Below, in pieces: positions 15,308 to 23,984 of a stretch of 51,365 nucleotides of DNA (positions are counted from its first letter, which is position 1; each line of letters begins with the position of its first letter). The position numbers and the translations under genes were made by a program. The notes beneath the pieces are model-generated. The model saw nothing but the letters and a program-made list of their open reading frames with translations. It was not told the DNA's origin and made no database searches. Origin of the DNA: CAZCEC01 sp964497615 (GTDB taxonomy: Bacteria; Chloroflexota; Anaerolineae; Anaerolineales; UBA6663); the NCBI GenBank assembly GCA_964497615.1, contig CAZCEC010000046.1:1-51365 (forward strand). The letters run 5' to 3'.

Positions 15308-16941
15308 GGCAATGGTTCCAACCACAGCCGGGTGGCCGCATTCGCGCAGGCGCACGCCTCAACCATCTGGTCACCGCGGGTGAGACTGCCGTAGTACACG
15401 CCGCCGCCAAAGTGCGCCGTCCAGCCGCTGAGTATGAACGGGGCATAGCCGTCGGCGGGCACCCACTCGCCATTGTACTTGCGGGCCAGGTGCAGGTGCG
15501 CGGCCGTGGCGCGCCCGCCCTCGCAGCTTGGGTGGCCCAGCCGGTCACCAGCGCGCACGGCAGCGCCCGCCGCGATACGATCCGCCGTCGCGACGTGCAG
15601 ATAGAGCACCGTCCAGCCCTCGCCTACGTCCAGTTCCACAATACCGGCCTCGCTCACGGTCACGACCCCATCGCGCACCGCCGTCACCCACTCAGGCGAG
15701 GCCGCACAGCCCGGCCGCTCCGCGGGCGGGCCAAAGTCCAGCGCCGCCCACGGCAGGGTGCGGCCCCAGGGAGCATGCGGCCCGCCGGTAAAGGCCCATC
15801 GCCGGCCCGGCTCGAAGGGCAGTTGCATTTCGGGCTGGGTCAAGCCGCCGGGAATCAGGGCCGAGTCGGCCCACGCCCACGGATCACCAAACAATCGAGT
15901 GTAGGTCGCCATCAGGCCGTCCGCGCTGACAGCGCGGCTAAAGCCCTCGGTACGGTACATCAAGCCCAGCAAGCGGCCCACCGCAAAACTGCCGGCGTTC
16001 AGCCGGCCGTCGGCCGCGCGAAAGGCGCCATCCGCCAGCGAAAAGCTCAGGGCGATGCCGCCGCGCCAGCCATAGTAGCCGTAGTTGAGTTGATTGCCGG
16101 CCCAGCCCAGTTGGTGCGAGAGCCCTGGCTCCAGCGAGGGCGCGTCTACGCCCAGCGCGTGTTCGCGCACATACGCCTCGGCATTGGGGTTGGAGAGCGC
16201 GCCCGACTGGTATTCGAGCAGTGCCAACAGCAATTGCGGGTGCAGTGAGTAGCGCCGCGCGGCGTCGAGGACAATCTGCCAGCCGGGCTGTGGCGGCAAG
16301 GTATCGGTGACCACCTCGGTATAGCCGGCCAGGAAACCCGGCTGCGACAGCACAAAGCCGCGCACATCAAAGGCCGCCGCGCTGGGTGAATAAATTGCCT
16401 CGCCATCCGGCAGCAGCTTGACGCCGTAGCCCCCGGTGTGGGCATTTGCCGGCAAGGTAAGCCACGGGCCTGCGCCAATCGTTTGGGTGAGGGGCAAGCC
16501 AGGGTTGTCGCGCAGCAGCGCCGCTGGCTCCACCCGGAAGCGCAGCGCCAGCGCAGGCAGGGTGTCTCCCGGCTGAACGGCATACAACCCCGGCGGATCG
16601 GTGGGCGGCGGGGCAAAGGTGGGGGCGGGCGTTGCGCCGGGGGGCGTATCCACCGGCGGGGGCGTCTCGGCGATGGGCGTGATCGGACCGATGTCGGTGG
16701 GCAGGACCTCCAGGGGCGCGGCCGTGGGCGTGCCGGGCAGGGGCGTGGGCGTATAGGCGGCGATGACAGTGGCGGCCCAGTTGAGGGTTGCGAAGGCAGC
16801 CGTGGCCTCAGCGGAGCGGTCGGCCGGCGCGATGGTCGTGCAGGCCAGCGCCCCGGCGCTCAGGCCCGCGACAACACAAAGCAAAGCCCGCCTGCGCGGG
16901 CTCCAGCCTCGATCAATGCGCTTGGGAATCGTCTTAGTCAC
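15304..16941 (-). CDS. Lipoprotein with LysM and M23-like peptidase domains
   Basis: This 545-residue protein has a lipoprotein signal with C34 (GALACTT), a long Pro/Thr-rich linker and a LysM motif (YAVQPGDTLPALALRF, about 119-165) for binding peptidoglycan. A middle domain of unknown type (about 190-370) follows, then an M23/LytM-like domain. The latter has WAALDFGPP, then AVRDGVVTVSEAG and the HLHL motif near residue 487. The first metal ligand, usually H in HxxxD, appears as W in WAALD, so catalytic competence is unclear. It probably acts on or senses the cell wall. The stop overlaps murJ. Two competing hairpins precede the start. Confidence 0.8.
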   Translation of the reverse strand: MTKTIPKRIDRGWSPRRRALLCVVAGLSAGALACTTIAPADRSAEATAAFATLNWAATVIAAYTPTPLPGTPTAAPLEVLPTDIGPITPIAETPPPVDTPPGATPAPTFAPPPTDPPGLYAVQPGDTLPALALRFRVEPAALLRDNPGLPLTQTIGAGPWLTLPANAHTGGYGVKLLPDGEAIYSPSAAAFDVRGFVLSQPGFLAGYTEVVTDTLPPQPGWQIVLDAARRYSLHPQLLLALLEYQSGALSNPNAEAYVREHALGVDAPSLEPGLSHQLGWAGNQLNYGYYGWRGGIALSFSLADGAFRAADGRLNAGSFAVGRLLGLMYRTEGFSRAVSADGLMATYTRLFGDPWAWADSALIPGGLTQPEMQLPFEPGRRWAFTGGPHAPWGRTLPWAALDFGPPAERPGCAASPEWVTAVRDGVVTVSEAGIVELDVGEGWTVLYLHVATADRIAAGAAVRAGDRLGHPSCEGGRATAAHLHLARKYNGEWVPADGYAPFILSGWTAHFGGGVYYGSLTRGDQMVEACACANAATRLWLEPLP

Positions 16942-16960
16942 TCAATCAGCAACGGACCAC

Positions 16961-17000
16961 GTCCCGCGATCCCGAAACCGCGGGACGCGGGATCCGGGAC
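16961..17000. other. Mutually exclusive hairpins between the C39-like and LysM/M23 genes
   Basis: GTCCCGCG (16961-16968) can pair with CGCGGGAC (16979-16986). GATCCCG (16968-16974) can pair with CGGGATC (16988-16994). GTCCCG (16961-16966) can also pair with CGGGAC (16995-17000). These pairings compete, in a 74-bp gap, which is the geometry of an attenuator. No T-run follows. Confidence 0.45.
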
Positions 17001-17015
17001 AACACGCACCACCGT

Positions 17016-18317
17016 TCACGGCGCCAATCCCATCTCTTGCAGGGCCACCGCCGCCAGTTGGAAGTTGGGATTGCGAGCCAGGGCCGTCCGGAAGTCTTCA
17101 GCCGCGGGCGTAAAGTCGCCGATGGCGCGATAGGCGAGGCCGCGCCAATAGTAGGCTTCTTCCAGGCCGGGCACGGTGTTGACGCTGTCTATCGCAAAGG
17201 TCGCCAACTCGATCACGTCCTGATAGCGCGACAGATAGTAATAAGACGTGTATGGGCCGAACTGGTACCACAGCATGCGGTAGGGCAGCCCAATCTGGCG
17301 CGACTGGTCGAAAGCCGCCGCGGCCCCGGCGTAATCCTGCAAGTAGAACAAGTTCGTCCCGACGTTGAACCAGGCGAAGGCGGCCGCCTCGCCGGTGCTG
17401 CCAGCCGCCTCCTGCTGGGCGCGGGCCAGGGCGGCGCGATAGTTGGCGTCCAGGTCGGCGGCCTCACCCAACAGCGCGCGGACCTTGGCATCATGCTCGG
17501 GCCCAAGCGGGAAGAAGACGACATAGATGTAGTTGAAGGCCCGCCAGTCGCGCACCACATCGGCGTAGCTCATGGTGATGTTGGGGCCGCGAAAGGAGTC
17601 CTGCAGGATGAAGACTTCACGCTCGTCGTCGTAGCCCACAAAGACCGAGTAGTGGCCGAACCAATCGCTGCACCGCTCTCCCTGCTGGCAGGTGAAGCCT
17701 TTCTCCACCAGCACTGGGTAACCCGCCGCGATGAAGCGCCGCAGGGTATCCACATCGCCGTTGGAGCGAATGTAGGCATCATAGCCTTGGGTCAGCGCGT
17801 ATTCGTATAGTTCGCGGGGCGACACGTTCTTGTCGTCCTGCACCGGCTTGAGCTTGGCGGCGGCCTGGCGCTGCTCGCCCGCCCAGCCCCAGTAGCTGAG
17901 GTTGATAGACAAGGAAGCGGGGCCGCAGTTGTTAAATAGCTGATACTCGTGCTTGAAGCCCGTCAGGGTCACCGCGCCCGGCAGGGCCGTGGGCGAGGCA
18001 GTTGGGGTGGCGGTGGGGGCCGGAGTGGAGGTGGGGCCCGGCTCGGTGGCGGTCGCGGTGGGCGTGGCGCTGGCCGTGGCCGTGGGGGGGAAGGTGGGCG
18101 CGGCGGCCAGGATGACGGGCGTGGGCAGCACACTCTCCTGCGGATCCACCAGATTGACCAGGGAGGACCAGCTTTCCTGCACACGGAAGCGGACGCTGGA
18201 GTTGTGCTCATAGAGGTAGGTCGCGGCGACCAACCCGACCAGCGCCAACGCGCCCACGCTCAACGCCAGGTAAGGCCACGGCGACCGTAACAGCCGCCGC
18301 GCGAATTTGAGCTCCAT
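17016..18317 (-). CDS. Membrane-anchored C39-like cysteine peptidase with TPR region
   Basis: This 433-residue protein has an N-terminal transmembrane helix (about 15-35), a Pro/Thr linker (65-113), then a papain-like C39 peptidase domain. It has QLFNNCGPAS (nucleophile C131), H222 in WFGHYSVFVGYDD and D240 in ILQDSF. The C-terminal 150 residues form TPR-like helices (AFAWFNVGTNLFYLQDYAGA, then AYYWRGLAYRAIGDF). The peptidase faces outside. The substrate is unknown, since no bacteriocin or ABC exporter is linked. A -10 box sits so close to the ATG that the transcript should be nearly leaderless. Confidence 0.82.
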   Translation of the reverse strand: MELKFARRLLRSPWPYLALSVGALALVGLVAATYLYEHNSSVRFRVQESWSSLVNLVDPQESVLPTPVILAAAPTFPPTATASATPTATATEPGPTSTPAPTATPTASPTALPGAVTLTGFKHEYQLFNNCGPASLSINLSYWGWAGEQRQAAAKLKPVQDDKNVSPRELYEYALTQGYDAYIRSNGDVDTLRRFIAAGYPVLVEKGFTCQQGERCSDWFGHYSVFVGYDDEREVFILQDSFRGPNITMSYADVVRDWRAFNYIYVVFFPLGPEHDAKVRALLGEAADLDANYRAALARAQQEAAGSTGEAAAFAWFNVGTNLFYLQDYAGAAAAFDQSRQIGLPYRMLWYQFGPYTSYYYLSRYQDVIELATFAIDSVNTVPGLEEAYYWRGLAYRAIGDFTPAAEDFRTALARNPNFQLAAVALQEMGLAP

Positions 18318-18325
18318 AGAGGAAG

Positions 18326-18334
18326 ATTATACCA
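18326..18334 (-). promoter_or_regulatory. Extended -10 promoter, leaderless start of the C39-like gene
   Basis: On the minus strand TG-G-TATAAT ends 8 bases before the ATG at 18317, so transcription should begin at or next to the start codon. No Shine-Dalgarno sequence is present. Confidence 0.6.
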
Positions 18335-18370
18335 GCGGGGGAGGGCCGCTAATGAAATGTTAAAGCTTTT

Positions 18371-18388
18371 GTCACGAATTTCACGAAC
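18371..18388. repeat. Two-unit 9-bp-period repeat
   Basis: GTCACGAAT and TTCACGAAC lie next to each other in the 95-bp gap between two minus-strand genes. This resembles the 9-bp-period arrays found after other stop codons here. Confidence 0.4.
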
Positions 18389-18412
18389 CGGGCCAGGGAC
18401 GGCGGCAGTTGA

Positions 18413-19180
18413 TCAACGATCAAGGTAGCGCGACTCCTCGATCTGTTTCCGCAGCCGTTCCTCCTCGCTCATCTCGGCCGGGGCTGGGCCGGACTTCGCC
18501 TGCTGCAACTCGGCGGCCTCGGCGGCGCGCAATTGATCCAACGGCAGGGCGCGGACCAGGCTCCACTTGCCGCAGTGATCGCAGCGGTCGAACTTCCCCA
18601 GACCGACATTAAGGCCCCACCAGTGGCGCGAGAACGGCCGCCCGCACTTGGGGCAGATGGTCCCGCCCATCACCCCGTAGCGGCGCTGTGCGCCCAGGGG
18701 CACAGGGTTCTTCTTGCCCTGCCGGATTTGGAGCACTGACAGGCCCAGGCCCAGGATCAGCACCACCCCCAAGAGGCCGAACATGGGCACCATGATGTCC
18801 CGCGCCGCCTGCCAACTCTCCGCCGCGGTGACGAACTCAAAGCGGCGCTCGTTGGAAAGCAACACGCTGCCGGCGGCAGTTTCACCTTCGGCCGTGAAGG
18901 TGTGCCAGCCGGGGGCATAGTCGTCGGTGTCGAAGTCCACGCGGAAGGGCGCCTCGGCGTCCACGCCCAAAGCCTCGCCGTCAATCTTAAAAGTCACCTG
19001 GACCAGATCGGCGGGACCGGTAGCTTCCGCGCGGAAGGAACCCTGAATCTGGCTGCCGCCGGAATAGCCGATGTTGCGGCGGATAAAGAGTTCCAGTTCC
19101 TGCCCGTCCTGCGCCAGGGCAGCGCCCACTGGCAGCAAGCACACAATCGTGATAAGAAACCAACTTCGTACTGATCGCAT
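18413..19180 (-). CDS. Secreted/membrane protein with Ig-like domain, TM helix and zinc ribbon
   Basis: This protein of about 255 residues is not recognised as a named family. It starts with a signal peptide ending near GAALAQDG. A beta-rich extracellular segment follows (FRVDFDTDDYAPGWHTFTAE resembles the Ig-like domains of bacterial cell-surface proteins). One transmembrane helix (MFGLLGVVLILGLGLSVL) comes next, then a cytosolic zinc ribbon CPKC...CDHC with GGTICPKCGRPFSRHW, and a charged coiled-coil-like tail. The ATG at 19180 gives the cleanest signal peptide. 19210 is an in-frame alternative. Monocistronic and conserved architecture suggest a signalling or assembly role, but none is assigned. 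Confidence 0.65.
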   Translation of the reverse strand: MRSVRSWFLITIVCLLPVGAALAQDGQELELFIRRNIGYSGGSQIQGSFRAEATGPADLVQVTFKIDGEALGVDAEAPFRVDFDTDDYAPGWHTFTAEGETAAGSVLLSNERRFEFVTAAESWQAARDIMVPMFGLLGVVLILGLGLSVLQIRQGKKNPVPLGAQRRYGVMGGTICPKCGRPFSRHWWGLNVGLGKFDRCDHCGKWSLVRALPLDQLRAAEAAELQQAKSGPAPAEMSEEERLRKQIEESRYLDR

Positions 19181-19283
19181 ATCCCATGCTTTCGTATCAA
19201 TCCATGTCATGGATAACTCGGGTTCACCATAGCGACTGGCGATTGGCGTACGTATCGTAGCGCGGGCGCTTCACGCCCCGCGA

Positions 19284-19304
19284 CGGCGGCTGCTGTTGCC
19301 GCCG
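19284..19304 (-). terminator. Hairpin downstream of the ABC/GntR operon
   Basis: CGGCGGC (19284-19290) and GCCGCCG (19298-19304) form a 7-bp stem, with a second imperfect CGCGGG(C)G stem at 19261-19282 beside it. They lie about 100 bases beyond the last gene of the minus-strand operon. No clear T-run is present. Confidence 0.4.
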
Positions 19305-19402
19305 AACCCGGCTGGACATGGCGGGCATACACCATCTAGGAATTAACTCTGAAGAGTCAGTGCCATGCCCTCCGGCCTGTCCGTCTGCTCCGTGTACTGA
19401 AT

Positions 19403-20197
19403 CTACTTCCACTTCGTTAAAATCGTCTCGCGCTGGAAGAGACGCGCCCCCACGTACACCAACCCGATGTCGGCGACCACCAGGACGACGGCGGCGATGA
19501 GCATAAAGGTCAGGTTGAGGACGATAACGCCCGCGATCTGCGCGAAAAGAATCACCATTAGCGGCACGATGACGACGGCCGCCAACTGCTCAGCCACGCG
19601 CGGGTCGCTCACGCGCGACGAGACCATGACGGCAAAGTTCACGGACATGACCGCCATCAGCGGCCCCAGGACGAACACCGCCGTCAGCCAGGTGGGGCTG
19701 ACCAGGCGGCCCCAGGCGCCCGCGCTGGCCCCCACCAGCGGAGCCAGGAGCAGGAAGAGCAGAAAGGCCCCCCACGTGGCGGCCACGGCCGGAATGGCGG
19801 CGGCCAGGCTCTTAGCCGTCAGCAGCTCCACGGTGCTGATGGGCGTGGCCAACAGGGGCTCCAGGCTGCGGGTGGTCTTTTCGCCGACAATGCTATAGGC
19901 CGCAATGGAAACGGGGATGATGAGCGGCATCATCATGAACAGGAGCAGGAATTGGTTGAGAATGAAGAACTGCAAGCACTCAGCCGCCGGAATGTCCCCG
20001 CAGACCTCGAAGAACGAAGGCGGCAGATCAGAGATGTCGCCCGCGTCCGCGTCCATGTTGCGCGTGGAAAAGAGGACGATGAGGGGCAGGGCCGTGAAGA
20101 GCAGCGGCAGCAGCGCCACCGTGAACAAGACCAGGCGGTTCTTGAAGACTTCGGCCCACTCTTTGCCAATGACGGTGCGTATGCGAAGGGTGTTCAT
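19403..20197 (-). CDS. ABC-2 type transporter permease (NatB/YhgE-like)
   Basis: This 264-residue inner-membrane permease has six hydrophobic segments. After the first helix (LFTVALLPLLFTALPLIVLF) there is a short extracellular loop with two cysteines (VCGDIPAAECL). The conserved ABC-2 segment EKTTRSLEPLLATPISTVELL, which contacts the ATPase, follows. It is the last gene of the operon and pairs with the ATPase encoded just upstream. The two genes are separated by only 34 bp, of which 16 are an exact parS sequence. Confidence 0.85.
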   Translation of the reverse strand: MNTLRIRTVIGKEWAEVFKNRLVLFTVALLPLLFTALPLIVLFSTRNMDADAGDISDLPPSFFEVCGDIPAAECLQFFILNQFLLLFMMMPLIIPVSIAAYSIVGEKTTRSLEPLLATPISTVELLTAKSLAAAIPAVAATWGAFLLFLLLAPLVGASAGAWGRLVSPTWLTAVFVLGPLMAVMSVNFAVMVSSRVSDPRVAEQLAAVVIVPLMVILFAQIAGVIVLNLTFMLIAAVVLVVADIGLVYVGARLFQRETILTKWK

Positions 20198-20215
20198 AAT
20201 CTCACATTATGTCAA

Positions 20216-20231
20216 TGTTACACGTGAAACA
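20216..20231. promoter_or_regulatory. parS site (ParB centromere sequence)
   Basis: TGTTACACGTGAAACA matches the chromosomal parS consensus TGTTNCACGTGAAACA at every specified base. It fills the end of the 34-bp gap between the ABC ATPase stop (20232) and the permease start (20197). ParB binds such sites to organise and segregate replication origins, and they usually cluster near the origin. A chance match of 15 fixed bases in a window this size is expected at roughly 1 in 10,000. No second copy was seen and parA/parB are not in the window. Confidence 0.85.
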
Positions 20232-21155
20232 TTAGCCAGCCGATTCGATCATCCTCAGGTATACGTCTTCCAAGGAATGCCGCAACTCGCCCACAAACTG
20301 AATCTCCGCGCCTGCCCCCACCAGGGCACGGATGAGCGCCGGGTTGTGCTGTTCGGGGTCGTCTAGCGTGATGACGAGCTTGTTGTCCACGGCCTGTGCT
20401 TCGGTCACGAACGGCAGCGCCCGGGCCGTGCCCGATAGGCCGTCGGCCGGGCCGGCCAGGTGCACCACCACCCGCCGCCCAAACAACTGCCGCCGGATGC
20501 TGGCGGGCGAGTCCACCGTGATGAGGCGAGTCTTAAAGATGGCGATGCGGTCACACAGCCGGTCGGCCTCGTCGAGGTTGTGCGTGCAGATGAAGATCGT
20601 CCGTCCCTGGCCCTTCAGTTCCTCGATAAAGTCACGCACCAGCTTGGCGGCTTCCGGGTCCAACCCGCTGGTCGGCTCATCCAGGAACAGGATCCGCGGC
20701 TCGTGCAGCAGCGCTCGCGCCAGCGCCAGCTTCTGGCGCATGCCTTTGGAGAAACTGCCCACCTCATCCAGCCGCCGTTCCCACAGCCCCAGCATCTGCA
20801 AATACTTGCGGACCTGGCCTTCGACATCGCTAACGCCATACAGCTTGGCATAGAGTGTCAGGTTGCGCTCCGCGCTGAGGCGGTCATACATCCCCGGCGT
20901 TTCAGTCAGCAGCCCCACCATCTGCCGGATGGCAGCATCGTCGCGGCCCACTTGCAGTTGGCCCAGGGTGGCGCTGCCAGCGGTGGGGCCGATAAGCGTG
21001 GTCAGCATCCGGACCGTGGTGGTCTTGCCGGCGCCGTTAGGCCCCAGGAAACCGAAGACCTCGCCCTCGGCCACGTCCAGGGTCAGCCGGTCAACAGCGG
21101 TGAGCGCCTTGTCGCCCTGGCCAAAGGTCTTCGTCAGTTGCTCCGCGTGGATCAT
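20232..21155 (-). CDS. ABC transporter ATPase (NatA-like)
   Basis: This 307-residue ATPase has Walker A GPNGAGKTT, the signature FSKGMRQKLALARAL and Walker B ILFLDEPTSGLDPEA, with H in FICTHNLDEADRL. After the ATPase core it has an extra 85-residue C-terminal domain, as in the drug/sodium efflux (DrrA/NatA) branch. It drives the ABC-2 permease encoded directly downstream. Its ATG overlaps the stop of the YhfC-like gene (ATGA). The transported substrate is unknown. Confidence 0.9.
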   Translation of the reverse strand: MIHAEQLTKTFGQGDKALTAVDRLTLDVAEGEVFGFLGPNGAGKTTTVRMLTTLIGPTAGSATLGQLQVGRDDAAIRQMVGLLTETPGMYDRLSAERNLTLYAKLYGVSDVEGQVRKYLQMLGLWERRLDEVGSFSKGMRQKLALARALLHEPRILFLDEPTSGLDPEAAKLVRDFIEELKGQGRTIFICTHNLDEADRLCDRIAIFKTRLITVDSPASIRRQLFGRRVVVHLAGPADGLSGTARALPFVTEAQAVDNKLVITLDDPEQHNPALIRALVGAGAEIQFVGELRHSLEDVYLRMIESAG

Positions 21156-22030
21156 TGGTACCTCGTCTTGTCAAGCGCCTCGGCCGTGACCTTGGGCGGC
21201 GCAATGCTCGGGGCCTGCGGCTCCGGCAACGGCTCCGGCGGTGCGCCGTCCACCGCCAGGGGCGCCAATGGCTCGCCGCCGCGCAGGGCCCAGATGATGG
21301 CGAGACTGAAGAGGGCCGTTACCAACAGCGCGGCTTCGGCCCAATAGGGGCCGGCCGTGCCGTTAACATATACGGCCATGGCATTGAGGAAGGTGTGCCA
21401 CAGCATGGCCGCCAACAGCCACAGGATATTCCGGCGGCGGAATACCTGCAACACCATCACTGCCGCTGAGAGATGAAATGTCATCGCGAAGACTCGTTCC
21501 AGCGCGCCCAGCAAGGGGGTATACCAGGGCACGCCTAGCGCCGCCGCCATCTGTTGCTGCAGTTCAGCCAACTGCTCGGGCGTGAGTGGCAGGGTCGTCA
21601 GGTCGGTGTTGGATAGGACCACGATGTTGATGGCGCCCAGCGCCACCAGCACCCCAATGATGATGGCCTCCACCCCGCCGTGACCGGCCCCGAACATGAG
21701 CGCCTCGCGCCACGAGCGCGCCGACCTGATCCACCAGCGATAGACGACGTAGCGGGCAGTTTCCTCGCACAGCCCAGCCGTGAACCCGAGCAGGACGGCG
21801 CTGAAGAGCAGGCGATAGTTCTCTGGCGGCACCGGCAGCACCCCGGCATCAAAGAGCCGGTCCAACCCGGCATTCATCGGCAGGTGAACCACCTGCGAGC
21901 CAATGAACGTCGCCGCGCCGATGAAGTACAGTCGCCAGGGCAAGCCCATCCGCCGCGCCAGGAACACACCCAGCAGGATGGGCAGGACAAGCATCAACAG
22001 CGGATTCAGGATGTAGCTCGCAATCAGCAT
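21152..22030 (-). CDS. YhfC-family glutamic-type intramembrane protease
   Basis: This 292-residue protein has about eight membrane segments. The family motifs are visible: GFTAGLCEETARY with paired glutamates, FGAGHGGVEAIIIG, FHLSAAVMVLQV and WHTFLNAMAVYVNG. These belong to the Abi/PrsW-like superfamily of intramembrane proteases, to which YhfC proteins are assigned by similarity. The proline-rich C-terminal tail (about 255-292) is cytosolic. It is inserted between two ABC transporter modules: its start follows the permease stop with no gap, and its stop overlaps the next ATPase. It could process or regulate one of these transporters, but that is inference. Confidence 0.82.
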   Translation of the reverse strand: MLIASYILNPLLMLVLPILLGVFLARRMGLPWRLYFIGAATFIGSQVVHLPMNAGLDRLFDAGVLPVPPENYRLLFSAVLLGFTAGLCEETARYVVYRWWIRSARSWREALMFGAGHGGVEAIIIGVLVALGAINIVVLSNTDLTTLPLTPEQLAELQQQMAAALGVPWYTPLLGALERVFAMTFHLSAAVMVLQVFRRRNILWLLAAMLWHTFLNAMAVYVNGTAGPYWAEAALLVTALFSLAIIWALRGGEPLAPLAVDGAPPEPLPEPQAPSIAPPKVTAEALDKTRYQ

Positions 22031-22789
22031 CTACAATTCCTGCCGCCGGAAGACCAGCCACGCCCCGGCCAGACTGCCGACAATGAGGCCCGCGCTCACC
22101 CACACCGCCGCCCAATGCTGCCCGCCAACCGTCATCACACTGCCCGCCAGGGCAATCAGATGCCCCGGCAGGTAGCGGCCCACTTGCGGCACCACCCCCG
22201 GCACTGCCAGGAGGATGAGCAGGGCGAAGGCCAGCCCGCCCGCCGCGGCTGGTGTGCGCATCAGCACGCTGCACAACATCGTCAAAGCAATATAGACCAT
22301 TAGGTACAACAGCACCAGCCCGTTCAGAACCAGCCAGCGGCCCAGATCCAACGGCTCGAAGAGCAGGTAGGTGTAGTAGTAGGCGCCAGCCCCTGCCAGG
22401 GCCAACCCCACGGCGAAGGTAACCAGCAGCGCGCCGAACTTGGCGCCCAGAAAAACCCCGCGCGGCAAGGGCTTGACCAGCATCATGGCGGCCGTGCCGC
22501 GCTCCTTCTCCTGCGCCACGCTCCCCATCGCCAGCAGCAGGGCCAGGATGACGCCAAACTGGCTCATGTTTTCAAGATATTGCGCCACGGCATCATTGAC
22601 CGTGGGCGGCGGGATCAGCCCCGCAAAGGCCTCGGCCTCCGGGAACATGCCCAGCAGCTCGGGTGTGTAGCGCGCCAACAGCGGTGAGAGCAGCCCAAAC
22701 AGGATCAGCACCGCCGCCAGCACCAGCATCCGGCGGGTGCGCCACTGCTCCAGTAGCTCTTTACGCAACGCAACCATGAAGGTCATCAT
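22031..22789 (-). CDS. ABC-2 type transporter permease
   Basis: This permease of about 252 residues has six membrane segments. It includes the conserved coupling segment EKERGTAAMMLVKPLPRGVFLGAKF, typical of ABC-2 permeases such as the Nos/YtrC group. It is chosen to start at ATG 22789 (MMTFMVALRKELLEQWRTRR), the usual N-terminus with a short amphipathic helix. A longer open frame extends upstream but has no family similarity. It follows its ATPase partner by 56 bp and touches the YhfC-like gene (TAG directly followed by ATG). Confidence 0.85.
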   Translation of the reverse strand: MMTFMVALRKELLEQWRTRRMLVLAAVLILFGLLSPLLARYTPELLGMFPEAEAFAGLIPPPTVNDAVAQYLENMSQFGVILALLLAMGSVAQEKERGTAAMMLVKPLPRGVFLGAKFGALLVTFAVGLALAGAGAYYYTYLLFEPLDLGRWLVLNGLVLLYLMVYIALTMLCSVLMRTPAAAGGLAFALLILLAVPGVVPQVGRYLPGHLIALAGSVMTVGGQHWAAVWVSAGLIVGSLAGAWLVFRRQEL

Positions 22790-22845
22790 AGTCGAATTCC
22801 TTGACCGGTCCCTGACGGGCGCCGGCACATCAGCCTGGCGCTCAA

Positions 22846-23790
22846 TCACGGGCTGCCGTTCACAAGCCGCAGAAACACATCTTCCAGCGACGGCCGCAGC
22901 ATTTCGTAGCGTGCCAGCACCAACCCGGCTTGTACGGCCGAGGGCAGCAGCGCCGCGCCCGCGGCGGCCACATCGCTCACCATAAAGCGCGCCACCGGTC
23001 CGCTGAGGGTGAGGCCGTCCACAAACGGCAGTGGCCGCTGCGCCTCTGCCCATTCGGCTAGCGCGGCCTCCGCACCCGGCTGAATCTCGAACTCAAAGAG
23101 CGGCAGCGCATACTGCGCGAGCAGTGCCTCGCGTGAGTCATGGGCCACCAGCCGCCCACGCGCCAGGATGCCCACGGTGTCGCACACCCGCTCGACATCC
23201 GCCAGGATGTGGGTAGACATAAACACGGTTGTTTGGCCGCGTAGCCGCTCGATGAGGTCGAGCACCTCCTTGCGGCCAGCCGGGTCCAGCGCGCTGACCG
23301 GCTCATCCAAAAAGAGCACCGGCGGCCGGGCGATCAGCGCCTGGGCCAGCCCTAGCCGCTGGCGCATCCCCCGCGAGAAGCCCCCGATCCGGCGGCGCGC
23401 GGCCTCGGCCAGGCCGACGGTTTGAAGCAACTCACCGATCCGGGCGGCGCGTTCGGCCGCGCTCAAGCCAAACACCTGGCCAACATGGTCCAGGAACTCG
23501 CGCGCTGTCATCCAGTTGTAAAACGCCGGCTCCTCTGGCAGATAACCGTAGCGCGTAGCGGCAGCCCCCACCTTCGCCTCCGCGCCCGCCACGGGCACCC
23601 CATCCACCCAGGCGCGCCCGGCCGTGGGCGCCGTCAGGCCCGTCAGCAGCCGCAGGGTGGTGGTCTTGCCCGCGCCGTTGGGGCCCAGGAAGCCAAAGAC
23701 AGTCCCCGGTTGGACGGCCAGGTCCAGCCCATCCAGCGCCGTCACCGCGCCATACACCTTCCTCAGCCCCTCGATGCGAATGGCTGTCAT
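22846..23790 (-). CDS. ABC transporter ATPase
   Basis: This ATPase of about 314 residues has Walker A GPNGAGKTTT, the signature FSRGMRQRLGLAQAL, Walker B VLFLDEPVSALDP and the switch histidine in FMSTHILADVERV. A C-terminal 90-residue extension follows, as is usual for ABC-2 drug or lipid exporters. The ATG at 23790 overlaps the stop of the small upstream membrane protein (ATGA) and begins directly before MTAIRIEGLRKVYG. It partners with the ABC-2 permease that follows. Confidence 0.9.
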   Translation of the reverse strand: MTAIRIEGLRKVYGAVTALDGLDLAVQPGTVFGFLGPNGAGKTTTLRLLTGLTAPTAGRAWVDGVPVAGAEAKVGAAATRYGYLPEEPAFYNWMTAREFLDHVGQVFGLSAAERAARIGELLQTVGLAEAARRRIGGFSRGMRQRLGLAQALIARPPVLFLDEPVSALDPAGRKEVLDLIERLRGQTTVFMSTHILADVERVCDTVGILARGRLVAHDSREALLAQYALPLFEFEIQPGAEAALAEWAEAQRPLPFVDGLTLSGPVARFMVSDVAAAGAALLPSAVQAGLVLARYEMLRPSLEDVFLRLVNGSP

Positions 23791-23981
23791 TCTTCGCGTC
23801 CCAACATAAAGTAGACAATCGGCCCAATGAAGTTTACGAACAGGATGACCAGCAGCCACACCCACTTCGGGCCGCGCGTGCGCTCGCGCCGCAGCAGGTC
23901 CACCAGCGCCGCCACCACCAGCACCAATTGCAGGATGGCAATCGGGATCAGGAAGGGAAGGATTTCCCGGATCTGCTCCAT
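23787..23981 (-). CDS. Small membrane protein with PLDc_N domain
   Basis: The protein is 64 residues with two hydrophobic helices separated by a basic loop (LLRRERTRGPKWVW), ending in GPIVYFMLGREE. This pattern, in particular FVNFIGPIVYFMLGR, is the PLDc_N (phospholipase D-nuclease N-terminal) domain, which is often found alone as a short peptide next to ABC transporter genes. The stop overlaps the ATPase start and it lies 3 bp after the DUF4177 gene, so it belongs to the same operon. Probably an accessory subunit, function unknown. Confidence 0.8.
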   Translation of the reverse strand: MEQIREILPFLIPIAILQLVLVVAALVDLLRRERTRGPKWVWLLVILFVNFIGPIVYFMLGREE

Positions 23982-23984
23982 CGC

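Noticed and set aside
15304..16941. Active M23 endopeptidase
   Set aside because: The first metal-binding histidine of the HxxxD motif seems replaced by Trp, so I list the domain but not the activity.
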